NCBI RefSeq assembly: GCF_042453785.1
Contig: NC_091666.1
Location: forward strand, 25,874,501-25,938,500
Origin: Malus domestica
Taxonomy: Eukaryota; Streptophyta; Magnoliopsida; Rosales; Rosaceae
Direction of reading: 5' to 3'
DNA length: 64,000 bases
A model generated the notes under the pieces. It was not told the DNA's origin, did no database searches, and saw only the letters and a program-made list of their open reading frames with translations. The translations under genes and the position numbers were made by a program. This document shows, piece after piece, positions 1 to 11,794 of the stretch (position 1 is the first letter of the stretch; each line of letters begins with the position of its first letter).

Positions 1-137
1 TAAAAGGTTCTTCGGCCAAAGCCTCCCATTCATTGTGGGCGCATGAGGCTCTTAGCCTTGACCTAATGTGTTAATTGTTTTGCAGGTGCAATTTCATCCA
101 AGAAGAAGAATGTGGAAATTTGCATCCACAAATTGGT
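1..137 (+). repeat. 3' end of the 5' LTR of a Tat-like gypsy element (partial)
   Basis: The sequence runs into the window from the left and ends in CA at about 137, directly before a primer-binding-like TGG (about 141) and a gag-pol region. I infer it is the R/U5 end of the 5' LTR. No matching end was found at the right side of the element, so the boundary rests on position and the CA ending only. Confidence 0.45.
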
Positions 138-160
138 GCTTTCATTGAGAGCTTGAGTCA
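138..160 (+). other. Candidate primer binding site of the Tat-like element
   Basis: A TGGTGC... stretch starts about 3 bases after the putative LTR end. Plant gypsy primer sites usually begin with TGG, which pairs with the CCA tail of a tRNA. I cannot name the tRNA with certainty. Confidence 0.4.
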
Positions 161-839
161 CACACTCCTAGAAGACTCTCGTATTCAAGGTTTTTCGTTT
201 TCTTGTTCATTTGTAGATTTTTCGTACGTTCTTGTTCCTAGAATTTTTTTTCGTAAAAATTATTCGAATAAACATAAAAGAATAGTACAATGACGAGAAA
301 TTCGAAAACCTCAATGAACGAAAATTCCAACGTTCAAGAATTAGGACCACGGTGATCCATAAGGCTCAACATGACGATGAGTGGAGCGGCACCACCCTCA
401 TGGGGCACCACGGCAGCCACCCTCGGCAAAGTCCATGGCGCCACAACCACGGCCCAAGCCATTGCCATTCAAGCCCACACAGGCCCAAGCCCAAGGAAAG
501 CCAGCCTGAGCCACTCAAGCCCAATGCGAGCCTAACATGTTGCTGAGGTGAGCTATAGCCTTGCACCCATGTGCACTACATGCCGAGCAGCCCACTCCCG
601 CGACCTTCTAAGTAGCCCAAATTGGTCTAAGACCAGTCCAACCGTCTCGGCTCAAATTTTCTACACCAACGATTGAACCATTGGCATTTTCACCTCATTT
701 CTCCACGGATTTGACATTCCCCAACTTAAATCTTGTGCTCGAAGTCTACCACACTTCCATTACTCAAGGAGACACATTCCTTCCAAGCTCTTCCAACCCA
801 AATGGAGAACAACACTTGTCTTGACAAGTCATAGAGTTG
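161..839 (+). other. Untranslated leader of the Tat-like element
   Basis: This is the leader between the primer site and gag. The part near 350-560 is rich in GCCCA-type motifs, which recur near 11.1-11.3 kb at the other end of the element. Short open frames occur on both strands, but none resembles a known protein. Confidence 0.4.
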
Positions 840-1240
840 ACGAATGCCCTCACACATCAGACGACCTTAGTGAATCAGCTCTTACAACGTACTGAGATGC
901 AACATGCCCTAGATGAGGTGTCCCGAAGTAGGACAAGGGTAAATAAAGAACCTCTCCGGCAGCGTCCCGGTAAGCAGCCGCGAACCGAGCGTTCGGGCAG
1001 TGTACACTCTCGACTGAGTCCCCGAGATAGTGTATACTCCCGTCTTAGTGCACGGAGGAGTGTGCACTCTTGACTAGGTCCATGAATGAGCATGCATTCA
1101 CGGTTACGGCCACACTCCGATAGTCAACATGAGCAACCTTTCAAGCGAAGTGTTCATTCCCGACTAGGCTCGCAAGGAGCATCATCCACCTCATATCGGA
1201 GTAGGCAGCATGAAAGATGGAGAGAAACAGTCACTTAGTC
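840..1240 (+). repeat. Degenerate in-frame repeat coding SVHSRL-type units (gag N-terminal part)
   Basis: Reading through stops, the + strand codes repeated units of about 10 residues of the form S-V/M-H/Y-S-R-L. Examples are at about 999-1017, 1029-1047, 1059-1073 and 1089-1103, with one more near 1147-1165. The DNA shows matching repeats of about 30 bp. In gypsy elements of this type the N-terminal gag extension is often repetitive. The last units are interrupted by stops. Confidence 0.6.
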
Positions 1241-1559
1241 CGACTTAAGTTCAGCCAGCAGTTTGTGAAGAATTCCCTCGCCTGCTAGGAACGAACCATA
1301 TGCACCGCCGCCGCGGCATAGACGAGTCGAGCACGTAAAAGAGCAGCTTAGACTGGCAGGTCAAGGCTAGAGGCAGCCGAGAGCTCCACTACCTCAACAA
1401 AGATAGATTCAGGAAGAGGTAAGGAAACTCTTAAATGAGCGATTGCGTGATTTCTAACGTAACGAAGTCGCCGATGAAGTGCTACGATGAGACATTACCA
1501 ATATGAGCAGGTCATTTTTCACGGACGAGATCGAGTAGGCGGAACCTCCACGCAAGTTT

Positions 1560-2440
1560 AGCATGCCACACTTCACATTTTTCAAAGGAGATGAAGATCC
1601 GAGAGGCATTTGAAGCACTACTGAAGCGCGATGGTTCTTTATTGGAACAACGATGCCCTTATGTGCAAGATATTCGCCATCACTTTGCAAGGTGAGGCGC
1701 AAGATTGGTTTCACACCCTACCTCCACGATCCATCCGAAGTTTCGATGATTTTTCCTTGGTCTTAACCAAAGAATACTCATCCTACCGCTCGATCAAGAA
1801 AAAGTCCGATCATTTGTTCAATGTGAAGAAGAATCCAAATAAGTCGCTCCGCAACTACATGAAAAGGTTCAAAGTAAAGAATGCAAAGATAGTCGGATGC
1901 AACGACTCATAGCAAGTGCAACCTTCCAAAAAGGACCCCCAGCAGATTACCCGTTATTTAGAGAGTTGATCATGAAAGAAGATTTAACTCTGGCAGACTC
2001 TTTCGCTATGGTAGAAAAACATGCACTTTAGGAAGAGGCTCAGCAAGCAAACAAGGCACCCAAGCAGCCTAAAAAAGAGTTGACAGTGGCTCAAAAAAGG
2101 AGGATGGGAAGCAGTACAACAAAAACAGGCAAGACGCCAATCGTAAGGATCAACCCACAACCAAAGAAAGCCCGACGATTAAGAACTACTCTAAGTTCTC
2201 AATCCCGATCCACCAAATCCTTCGCGACATCAAGAACGAGCCATGGTTCAAGTTGCCGAAACAATGAAAGGGAGATACTTCCAAGTTGGATCACACCAAG
2301 TGCTGCACCTTTCATCGAGATCCCGATTACACGACTGACGACTGCTACACTTGGAAAAACTACCTAGAGAAGCTTGTGAAAGAAGGCAAGGTCGACAGAT
2401 ACTTGGACAAGCCAGCTGCGTAGCCTAAAAGGAACGTAGA
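1560..2440 (+). pseudogene. gag (capsid/nucleocapsid) remnant of the Tat-like element
   Basis: The longest open piece (1631-1912, 93 aa) has the retrotransposon gag signature, including the segments LQGEAQDWFHTLPP and SLRNYMKRF. The frame continues after a stop (TAG, 2029-2031) into a basic, Lys-rich region. It then reaches a cysteine/histidine stretch near 2290-2370 (C-x-FH ... DDCY) that matches the zinc-binding part of Tat-type gag. A further TAG lies at 2421-2423. The capsid protein would normally package element RNA; here it is broken. Confidence 0.75.
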
Positions 2441-2639
2441 CGTCAACGAAAAGCCATCAACCAAGACGATTCGGATTAATGACATCTTCGCCGAATCAGA
2501 ACACTTAGGGGCCACCAACAACTCCAAACAAAAGAAGATCCAGCAGGCTCTACTAGTCTCACAGGTCCAAGCAGTCAACACCTAACCTGGACCCATCGTT
2601 GGTTTCACCGAGCAGGATGCAGAAGATGTTGACTTCCCA

Positions 2640-3051
2640 CACGACGATGCACTAGTGGTACCAACTAGCCCATGTTATAGTCGACATAATGATGGTTAAC
2701 AACGAAAGTGCAATCAATCTACTTCAGCTCTTAGTAATTCAGAAGATGGGCCTAGAAAACATAATCATACACCGAGCGGAGGTACTCACCAAATTCAACA
2801 GGCACACCTCGACTGTCATCGGTGGCATTACACTTGATGTGAGAACACTGCCAATTGTCTCAAAGCAGACGTTCAAGATCATAAGCGAATTGTATCCCTA
2901 CAATAGGATTCGTGGAAGACCTTGGCTGATCAAGCAGGACGCTGTAACCTTCGTCAAGTATAAAAAATTCGATTCCGCATCTCGGGATGAAGAGTCGGAG
3001 AAATCAAGTCTAACCAGGCCACATCTTAACGATGCACTGTGCAAGTACTGA
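2640..3051 (+). pseudogene. Aspartic protease region of the Tat-like element
   Basis: The 120-aa open piece (2689-3051) matches the retropepsin-like region of gypsy pol. It contains INLLQLLVIQKMGLE, which follows the active-site loop, and the downstream YNRIRGRPWL motif (normally YNAILGRPWL). The active-site Asp region just upstream is not in frame with it. In an intact element this enzyme would cut the polyprotein. Confidence 0.7.
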
Positions 3052-3239
3052 AGGAATAAAAAAAAACCTTTACCCCCTTAGAGGCTACCAAGGTCCAAAG
3101 GGATGATGAATCTACCAAATAGTAATTACAGTAGTTGGATCAAGAATATGGTGTCCAAGTTAACATGCCAGCAGATGAGAGGGGATGAAAACCCGAAGAA
3201 GACGCTGAGCACATCATTCTTAATCCCCAATAGCAGAAG

Positions 3240-4765
3240 AAGAATGCTAGTATCGGCTCACGTCTAAGCCCAAAAGAAAAGGAATAACTTATGGCTTTCC
3301 TTAGGGAAAATCGTGACATCTTCGCATGCTCACTTTCCAACATGCCCCGCATCAACCCCAAGATAGCTTGCCATAAGTTACACATTGACCCCACTGCCAA
3401 ACTGGTGATCCAAAAAAAAAAGGCATTTTGCACCCGAACGAGTGAGGATCATCGAAGCAGAAATTGAAAAGTTATTGGAGGCCGGATTCATAGAAGAGGT
3501 AGCACACTCAGTATGGCTTGCCAATGTCGTACTAGTAAAGAAGAAAGAAAAGGGCAAATAGACGGTTTTCGTAAACTATACCGACCTCAACAATGCATGC
3601 TTAAGGTACCGTTTGGTACGTGGGATGGGACGGGACGGAACGGGATGAGCCGTTCCATTTCACGTTTGGTGTGCCTAAAAACTGTGGAACGGGTTGTCCC
3701 ATAGGACGAAATTTGGCTGATTTTTCGTTCCACCTTTTCCCCCTGGAACAACCCGTTCCACATCCGTGGAACACAAATTTATAACATTTTATGACAAAAT
3801 TTCTCCTTATCTTTTTCAATATTTACATCATCCGTTCCATCATGTTCCGTCCCGTCCCGTCCTGTCCCGTTCCGTCATGTCTGCGTACCAAACGGTACCT
3901 AAATGATCCTTATCCGCTTCCCCAAATTGATTTATTAGTATATTCAACTTATGGGAACCAGCTGCTCAATTTCTTGGATGCATACTCTAGCTATAGCCAA
4001 ATAACCATGTATGAGCCTGACAAGGAGAAAACCGCGTTCGTGATCGAGCAAGGCACATACTACCAAAGGTTAGTAAACATGATGTTCAAGAAGCAAATTG
4101 GAGTAACCATGGAGGTCTATGTCGACGACATCATGGTGAAGGGCAAGCAACGATCAAACCACATTGGTAACTTGGCGAAAACTTTCGATATCCTTAGAAA
4201 GTACAAGATTGAGCTCAATCCCGCCAAATACACATTTGGAGTATCTTCAGGCAGATTCTTATGGTACATAGTAACCCAACGAGGAATCGAAGCACATCCC
4301 AAGCAAATTTGAGCGATCCTAGAGATGAAATCTCCAACTACCTTGAACGAGATCCAAAGCTTAACCGAACGAGTAGCCACCCTTAATCTCTTTCTCTCAC
4401 GGTCCACCTATCGATGCAAGCCCTTTTCCAAGGCCATCAAGAGGGCACGACAAGACAAATGGGATGATGAGTGCGAAAAAGATTTCCAAGACCTAAAGAA
4501 GTATCTCACATCACATTTTTTACTATCCAAGCCGGAAACAGCAGATGACTTATACATCTACTTGGCAGTCTTAGAAGTAACAGTGAGCTATGCCTTCATA
4601 CGAGAAGAGTTGGGGGCCCAACTACCAATATTCTACCCTTTTAAAGCTCTTCTCGATGTGGAAACTAGATATCCAAAGATCGAGAAATTAATTTTGGCGC
4701 TAGTTGTTGCAACTTGGAAGCTCAGACCATATTTTCAAGCTCATACAGTCATCGTCATGACTTAG
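3240..4765 (+). pseudogene. Reverse transcriptase and first RNase H, split by a MITE
   Basis: The RT N-terminus is readable at about 3440-3600 (VANVVLVKKK-like, then NYTDLNNAC). It is cut by the inserted element at 3605-3899 and resumes at once with NDPYPLPQIDLL. The catalytic motif YVDDIMVK is intact at about 4118-4141. RNase H of the gypsy RT type follows (4325-4765). Breaks include TAG at 3559-3561, at a position where Trp is expected, and a TGA near 4309. The fragment 3791-4312 is open, but its first third is MITE sequence. Confidence 0.85.
3605..3899. mobile_element. Tourist-like MITE inserted in the RT region
   Basis: The element is 295 bp. Its perfect terminal inverted repeats begin GGTACCGTTTGGTACG, and the subterminal repeats are rich in GGGACGG/CCGTCCC. 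It is flanked by a 3-bp TAA target duplication (3602-3604 and 3900-3902). A TAA/TTA duplication is characteristic of the PIF/Harbinger superfamily. Removing it rejoins the RT frame of the host element, which confirms both ends. Confidence 0.88.
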
Positions 4766-4799
4766 TATCCTCTGCGATCGATCCTACATGGTCTAGACG

Positions 4800-5443
4800 C
4801 TTCTTAACGAGTGATGAAATGGGCGTTGGAACTTGGCCAATACGGTTTAGTTTTTCGACCCCGCACTACGATAAAGGCCCAAACTTTGGCAGACTTCATA
4901 GCAGAATTCATGCCTAGCCTAGGCGACGCAACAAATCGGCCCAACGACACCCCAAAAGCAGTTGAACACACCTTAGCCGCACCTGCTCCCTCCAATAGAG
5001 ACTTTTGGCATTTGCATGTTGATGACCCATCCAACTACAAAGGCTCGGGAGTAGGCATGATCCTTGTCACCCCAGACGGTTCAATGCTCGAGTAGGCGAT
5101 TACTTTAGGCTTCAAAGCATCCAATAATAAAGTAGAGTACGATGGCTTACCAACAGAACTCCGAATGGCAAAAGACTTGTCGGTGAAAAAGCTCGCAATA
5201 AATTCTGATTCCCGGTTAATCACCAACCAAACTACTGAGGAGCACACGACAAAACATTTGAGGATGATGCAATACCTAGAGAAGGTACGCAAGCAACTTG
5301 AGGTATTTCAGACTTACACTCTCACTCAAGTTCTGCGGGCAGACAATGCCCACGCAGACGCGCTAGCTAGCCTAGGCTCCGTCCTCAACTTCCAACTCAA
5401 ACATTCTATTCCGGTGGAGTATCTAGACAAGCTAAGCATATAG
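4800..5443 (+). pseudogene. Second (archaeal-type) RNase H of the Tat-like element
   Basis: Readable pieces are FWHLHVDDPSNYKGSGVG, where DG is normally expected after HV, then LAINSDSRLITNQ and RADNAHADALASLG. This is the second RNase H that marks the Tat clade. The pieces lie at 4811-5095 and 5165-5443, separated by a TAG near 5093-5095 and a shift. From 5444 to 5751 the linker towards integrase is readable but has several stops. Confidence 0.75.
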
Positions 5444-5751
5444 GCAAAGCCGGCAGCCAAAGTGTCACAGGTTAGTACAACTCCCAACTGACAAAGTTCT
5501 ATTATAGACTACCTAGTCAATGGCACACTCCTTATGTAAAGGTTGGAGTCTAGAAAGCTCCAAATAAAGGCATCATGCTACTACATGTGGAGTAGCATTC
5601 TTGTCTGAAGATCGTACACCTAACCATATCTCCGTTGCTTAGTGCCTCTTGACGACCTAAAGGTTTTAAGCTCAATCCACGAAAACGCTTGTGGAAATCA
5701 CTCCGGAGGCTGATCTTTAGCACATAAAGCTCTTAATGCAGGCTACTACCA

Positions 5752-6666
5752 TCATGGTATAAAATATCGATGATATCAGAAATATCGGTAGTCCAAAAAC
5801 ATGGAAATTTCAATGGAAATATCGGGATATTATTGATATTGATAAAAATTGAATAAAAACCATGGAAATTGTAAGAAAAACTTGGAAATTTTTATTGAAA
5901 CTTTGGAGAATGTTTATTTAGTCAATTATCTATTAGTTTATCAAAAAAAAATTAGATGGAAATGCATTACATGATGGATTTAACTGATTTAAGTTGATTA
6001 TACAGCGAGCTGGCAAACACTGTGAGTGTAGAAAATATGTAGTAATTAATGAAAAAAAGATTAAACACACCATAATCATTTATATATAATGATTTACTAC
6101 AATATTTTACACTTTATACATTGCATGGTAAGATACATGAGTGATTTAGTACCACATAAAGTTCTTATGAGGTTCAAAATTTTCACTATCTTCATTATCT
6201 CTATGTGTAGAGTAAGTTTATTATGAAGAGTATTCATCAAATGATAAATCCCCAAAATAGTTTTGCATGTAATTGTTAACATGCCACTCATATAAATATA
6301 AATATTTTAGCATATTATCACTAAAACATAAGTGATATATGATGGTTATGGTGTTGGAGGAATAAAATGGGAGGGGTTCAAATCCCCCTCGTGTTTTTTT
6401 TTCCTCCCTTTTTTCCCTTTTTTTTTTCTTTTTTTTCCCTTCATTTACATTGATATTTTCGATATTTTAGCGATATTACACCGATATTTTGACAAAATAT
6501 TGCTGAAGTGTGAGCGAAATTATCGACATCGATATTTTTCGATGTTATCGTTGATATTGTCGATATTTGTACGATATGTACATGGATATGTTCCGAAATA
6601 TCCATGATTTGAAAAAACCGAAATATCCTCGATATTTCGTCGATATTATCAATATTTCAGACTATG
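5752..6666. mobile_element. Non-autonomous TIR element, copy A (915 bp)
   Basis: The ends form imperfect inverted repeats (TCATGGTATAAAATAT against TCATAGTCTGAAATAT), flanked by a 7-bp direct repeat ACTACCA (5745-5751 and 6667-6673). It sits in the integrase zinc-finger region of the Tat-like element. The interior has many ATCGATATT-type motifs near both ends and no transposase. A 64-codon ORF (6097-6291, minus) recurs almost unchanged in copy B but resembles nothing I know. The superfamily is uncertain; 6-7 bp duplications do not fit the common classes well. Confidence 0.8.
6371..6401 (+). promoter_or_regulatory. tRNA-like T-arm with Pol III B-box and T-run inside copy A
   Basis: GGTTCAAATCC (6375-6385) matches the Pol III B-box consensus. 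It sits in a perfect hairpin shaped like a tRNA T-arm (GAGGG...CCCTC) and is followed within a few bases by a run of T from 6394, as in a Pol III terminator. A D-arm-like GGTTATGGTGTTGG lies about 25-30 bases upstream but is a weak A-box. Whether it is transcribed is unknown. Confidence 0.5.
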
Positions 6667-6673
6667 ACTACCA

Positions 6674-7640
6674 TCAATACGCTAAGGAGTTAGTACAAAA
6701 GTACGACCACTACCAACGCTACAAGCTGGTACCAGCACTGCCTGCCAGCAAGCTACACTCGCAAAGAAGTCCTTGGCCGTTCATGTAGTAGGCAATCGAC
6801 TTGGTAGGGCCAATGCTGCCCACTACTGGGTGCAAGGGCATGATGATCGTGGCAACCGATTACTTCACCAAATGGGTAAAACCAGAGCCCATGACAACCA
6901 TGACTCAGACTGACATAGAGAGCTTCATATGGAAGAATATCATTTGTTGATTTGGCATCCCTCAATCCATCGTCACTGATAACGGCCCGTAATTCATGGG
7001 TAAAGATTTGGTGAAGTTTTTCCAAAAGTATGGCATCAAATAGCACATGTCCACACCAAGATATTCTCAAGGTAATGGGCAGGCTGAAGCATCCAACAAG
7101 ACGATTCTCGACTGCCTTAAGAAATCCCTCTCAAACAAGAAGGGAAAATGGCCAGACGAACTTCTCAGGTGTCTATGGGCATATCGCACAACCAAAAGAC
7201 GAACTAAATGTGAGACTCCTTTCTCTTTGGTATTTGGTTCAGAAGCAATCATTCATCTCAATGTCATCGTGCCAAGTATCATCACTCTACTACCAAGCAT
7301 TGAGCAAAACAGTAAAGAGATGGCCACACTCTTAGATATAGCATAGGAGAAGCGCAAACAGACCATTATTCGCATCGCAGCCTACCAGTAGCAATTCCTC
7401 TCCAGTTACAATAAAAGGGCCAAGATTCTGCGGTTCCAACCTAGAGATCTAGTCCTAAGAGAATCATTTATCACTGCCTACAGAGAAGACTCCAAAAAGA
7501 TGGATCTCATCCGGGAATGTCCGTACAAGATCAGCAGAGTAGGCAGTAAGGGTAATTACACCATCGCCACCATGAACGACAAAGAAATCGAAAAGTAGTG
7601 GAATGCCTACAATATAAGGAAGTACCATGTGTAACCTCCC
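6674..7640 (+). pseudogene. Integrase remnant of the Tat-like element
   Basis: After copy A the zinc-binding tail resumes (KYDHYQRY). The catalytic core follows with SIVTDNGP (TAA at 6990-6992 where Gln is expected), then HMSTPRYSQGNGQAEASNKT (TAG at 7041-7043), WAYRTTKRRT and TPFSLVFGSEA. The C-terminal part ends near KYHV (about 7631). Further TAG codons lie at 7344-7346 and 7389-7391. Integrase would insert element DNA into the host genome; this copy is dead. Confidence 0.85.
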
Positions 7641-8695
7641 ACTATAACAAAGCTCGAAGAACTCAAGCAGCTCAACAGGCACCACCTCGTTTTTCAATGA
7701 GGAATTTAGAATTAATTTACAACTGGGCTCGATTACATGTTTATAACAACTGATCTCTCTTGCACTTCAAAAAGAAGATTGCACTCTTCTTAGGGACTCA
7801 TCGCAGGAATTACACCCTCCAAGGGACCAACCATGTTCTCCAGTGCGAAAAGGTAAAATCTACACTTCAAATATCTAGACGTGGATGAGTCAAGCTACCT
7901 TAATATAACTAGATGCATATGGCTTGCGCTGGGATTCCTAGAAGTAGCTACAATGGTTTTTTTTTCAAGGCTTAGCTAATTGAAGGATTTTGGGACTCTT
8001 TGCCTAATCTGTGAGGAACCGGGCTTTAGAGACGGATGGGGCACATTATGCAGTACGCCTATAGATGGCTGCCCTGGAACCCTAAAGCTGCTACCGAGTG
8101 TACTAAGGTAGCCTACGGTTTCTAGAAGATTGTTTACGGCTTGCCTTTCGAACAATAAAGCAGCGCTAAACTTATACAACCTCACGTTTATATGAACGGT
8201 TAAACAAGTTAGCGCGCATATACGAAGCTTCATCTATTGCCAACATGCTATGCAGTCGATGGGCTTCAATTTTGCCAAAGCGCCGAACAACCTACACCAA
8301 GTCATAAAGTGTTGTGATACTTGTTACACAACCTACGGAATTGGAGAAAACCAAAGTTAACAGCCAAGTGGTCACTTAGACACGTCTGTTTTTGTAAGTA
8401 AGATGTCCGACTGCCGACCCTATGCCTAATAACTTTGCACAGTTCTACGCCAACATTTATGGATGCATAGGCTATACGGGCCAATCTGATTATAGAAAAG
8501 TAGCACGTCTGCCACTGGTCTATAAAGTCTAAAAGTTAAGGCATGAGCAAAAGTAGCGAAGATGGAGAAAAGCGAAGGAAGCAAATTTATTAACTTTTCT
8601 TGGCAAAATTGATAAACGACTAGTAAAGACGGAATGAGTTCAAGCAAAAGCAACAAGGAAAACAAAGAAAATCCTAAAGACTATTTAGAAGACTA
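7641..8695. other. Non-coding spacer between pol and the antisense ORF
   Basis: This is about 1 kb between the end of integrase and the 3' end of the antisense ORF region. Short frames on the minus strand (for example 7976-8233) show no recognisable motif. I see no other feature. Confidence 0.5.
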
Positions 8696-10983
8696 CTTCT
8701 CAGCAGCTTGGACACTCCACGACTACTCGATTGCCACACCTTCAGCAGTCGCAGCACCCTTAGCAGCGGCACCATCTGGCGTTTCATCCTCGGTTGCTCC
8801 ATCCTAGGCATCATCTTCTCTAACTACTTCACCAATGGAAGCCTCAAAAGTAAATGCGAGTAAGTTTTTCGAAGAAATAGAGAAGGTCTCGAAGTCCTTA
8901 CCAGAAAACTTAAAGTCAAACGGCCGCCCAAAGAGATGGTCTACATATCCCAGCTTGTAGAAATTGGCTTAACTCTGAGTAAGCAAAGTCTTGAACCTAG
9001 CCTTCTCACCATTCAATTGCTCATTCTCTTCGAGTAGACCAGCACAGATGCACTGCAACTCTTCCATTTCCTTCGTCATACTGTCATTGGTCTTCAAAGC
9101 ACCTTGGAGTTCCAACACTTGAGGCTCAAGCCTATCAACGACCTTCTTGAAGTGGATTACTTGGTTGTAAGGAGCAATTGGTTCTTCATCCTTTGCGTAA
9201 ACAGCGAAATGAAACTTAGAGATGGCACGCTCAAGATCTTAAATCTGAGGTATGTAACACCTGATCTCCTTCTTTGCACTTTCATACTTTACTTAGATTG
9301 CGTCAAGCCTAGTATTCAAATCCACGATCTATTGGCGAACGGTCTCAAGCTGCAGAAAAGTGGGGGCAGAGATATTAGACCCTTTCAAGGCAGCAAGCTC
9401 AGATTCCAACTTCTTAACTTTCTCAACCAAAGAATAAGTTTCGGCTACCACAATTATTGTCACCTCATTGGCAGCCTTGTTATCCTTTTGATCAAGGAAC
9501 ATAGACTCGACTACTAGAATCGTCGTTTTCTACATTATAGCCAGTAGAGTAGTCCTCATATACTCAGTCGTATGCTTCGCAAAGGAACTTGGGCCAACAA
9601 CCCCTTTGATGCCATTAACAAACCTGGCACACACATTCATGTCTTCGAGCAGATCTGGTCTCAAGAGCGTATAAATCTCGGCAGCTTCCCTAGAAACAAA
9701 CTTGGTAGATTTCTCACAATTGCCCGCACGAGTAGCATCCTTCTTCTCAGCAGATGAACCGGTCTCAACAGCAGAGGGAACGAGTTTTAGCGCCACTTTA
9801 GCAGGCAAGGGCACCTTGTCACTCTTCAAAGTAGCAGGCCTCTCCAAAGGTGAACCAAACTTAGCCCTAGACGGACGTTTTGGTACAAATTTTGGCACTA
9901 GGGGCACGACGAAACTTATACGATGAACGATCTTATTAGTAATCGAACTATCTACCTTTGGAGCGAGACACGTCACTAGCACGGATCTAGCAGCTTCATC
10001 TTTCTTATCCTTGGAAGAAGTCAAGTCAATCACAAACCTAGGGCAGCCGGTGAACCTCGCGAGCAATGGAAAAAGTCTTTGGCTTTTTCTCATTCAGCAT
10101 CTCTTGAGCAGTCGGGGAAGGTCTTATTTTCCCACCTTCATTTGCAGTGGGCTCCACAACGACGATCGGGCGAGCCAATGCCTTAGCCTTGATTCGCTTT
10201 ATCTTCTATCTCGGAGGCAACCCACATTTCTCCCAATGAAGATGACTAAGCAGCCAACGCCACTCATGGTACTTATAAGGGATACCCAGAGCGATATGCA
10301 CTTTCTTCATGTCTGGAAAAGTCTTAGGAGTTGAGCCAAATTCCAAATCCATAAGAATAGAAGGACACAATCAATAAATCAGAAAGCAGCTTAGCGAAAG
10401 TACAAAGCAGCCTACTTATCGGAGATGAAAACCGTCGGAACACGCAACTCAGGGAAAGAATTAAACTGCCATTCTCCACTCATCTCCAAAGTCTCCTTAG
10501 CCCAATCGTGATCTCCCTTGCTCGAATGGTCAAAAAGCTTATGGAGAGATCGTAGCTAACCAACTTCCTCGATGTGGCCTATGTCAAAGAAGTACCAACA
10601 GTTTGATCTAAGTCAAAGAATTGGCTTAGATTGAAGAAACCCATTATCACGCGGACTGCATTTGGAGAACATTGAGCAGGGGCACATCTCATGGAACAAA
10701 GCACTTTTTGGAAGAAACGCGACATAGGAAAAATGAACCCCAATACAAAGTAGTAAAGGTGGAACTTTATGGCTCTCTGAGCCCCACTACATGGCTTATG
10801 GCTGCTACCATCCTTGACACGCTTCACATGCACTCTTGACAGAATGACGTGTCTACATGCCTCAAGGAAGTCTTTAAACAAGTCATCAGAGCTAATTTTG
10901 AAGTAAGCAACCTTGCTCAAAGACTCGTCTTGACGATACAATGGCAATGCACCATCATCATTCTTGTGGCTTGAGGAAGACAT
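8696..10983 (-). pseudogene. Antisense ORF of the Tat-like element (Transposase_28 / putative gypsy type transposon family)
   Basis: On the minus strand a long broken reading frame starts with MSSSSHKNDDG at 10983. It continues through AQRAIKFHLYYFVLGFIFPM and CAPAQCSPNAVRVIMGFFNL. After shifts it passes through GDHDWAKETLEMSGEW (about 10.53-10.44 kb) and IDLTSSKDKKDEAARSVLV. The C-terminal part is a coiled coil (SLVEKVKKLESELAALKG near 9.4 kb) and an acidic Ala-rich tail near 8.7-8.8 kb. The N-terminal part matches the plant family known as putative gypsy type transposon (PF04195, from memory). Function is unknown. Stops include TAG at 9530-9532 and at 9329-9331 (read on minus). Confidence 0.75.
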
Positions 10984-11794
10984 GCTTAAAGAAATTATAC
11001 AAAGACGCGAAGAAAATTCGTTAGACGGCTGCTTGAAAAAAAAAAGGAAGACACAGCACAGCAGGCCTCACGGCTTAACAAAGCTCTTGACCTTTCTTTC
11101 TTTCCCCCCAGGCACAGGCCCAAGCCCAGCCACAAAAAAAAAAAAAAAAAAAAAAACAGTCATTGGTCCAATTAAGCAGGCCAAGCCCAGGGGCATGCTA
11201 CTCTCCCTCCCCGCGCTTACCCCATTTTTCCATGCAGCCCAGGCACAAAGGCCCAAACCGTGGCACCTAAGCCAGGCGCCCACGCTGCCAGCCCTCAGCC
11301 CGAGCTGAGCCACTATTGCACCAAAGCCACCCTACGACAGCAACTGTACTGTGGCTTTTCAGCCACTTTCTCACACATTCTTGACCCCGTCAAGTCAATT
11401 TTCAAGTCTCGAGGCTTCTAAAAATTACGAAGACAAGGAATATTTTTTTTATTACCTTGGAGCGGCGTGAAGACGAAGAAAGTAACGAAAGACGGTCATT
11501 TGCACGGGCAATTGTAGAAGATTGCTAGGGGAGAGGGAACAAATATCCTCTAGCGCTCTCTCTCTCTCTTGTACGGTATAATATATTACTCTCTAAAGTT
11601 GATTTAATAATCTACTTAAGGTAGACTTAAATAGACTTTGGAAGTAATTTATTTCTCTTTCCTAGAATGATCTAATTTCCAATTAAAAAGGGAATCTACA
11701 TCAAAATAAGAAACAATCCTATGTTTCCTAAAGCAACAAGATCTCTACACCTGCTGCCCTTTCCTGCGAGCAGCCCAACAGGTGTGGAGGCATT
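10984..11794. other. Upstream region of the antisense ORF / 3' untranslated part of the element
   Basis: It contains an A22 run (about 11135-11156), GCCCA-rich sequence (11.1-11.3 kb) and a CT microsatellite near 11.56 kb. On the minus strand it would be the promoter and leader of the antisense ORF. No confident TATA box or splice site is called. Confidence 0.35.
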
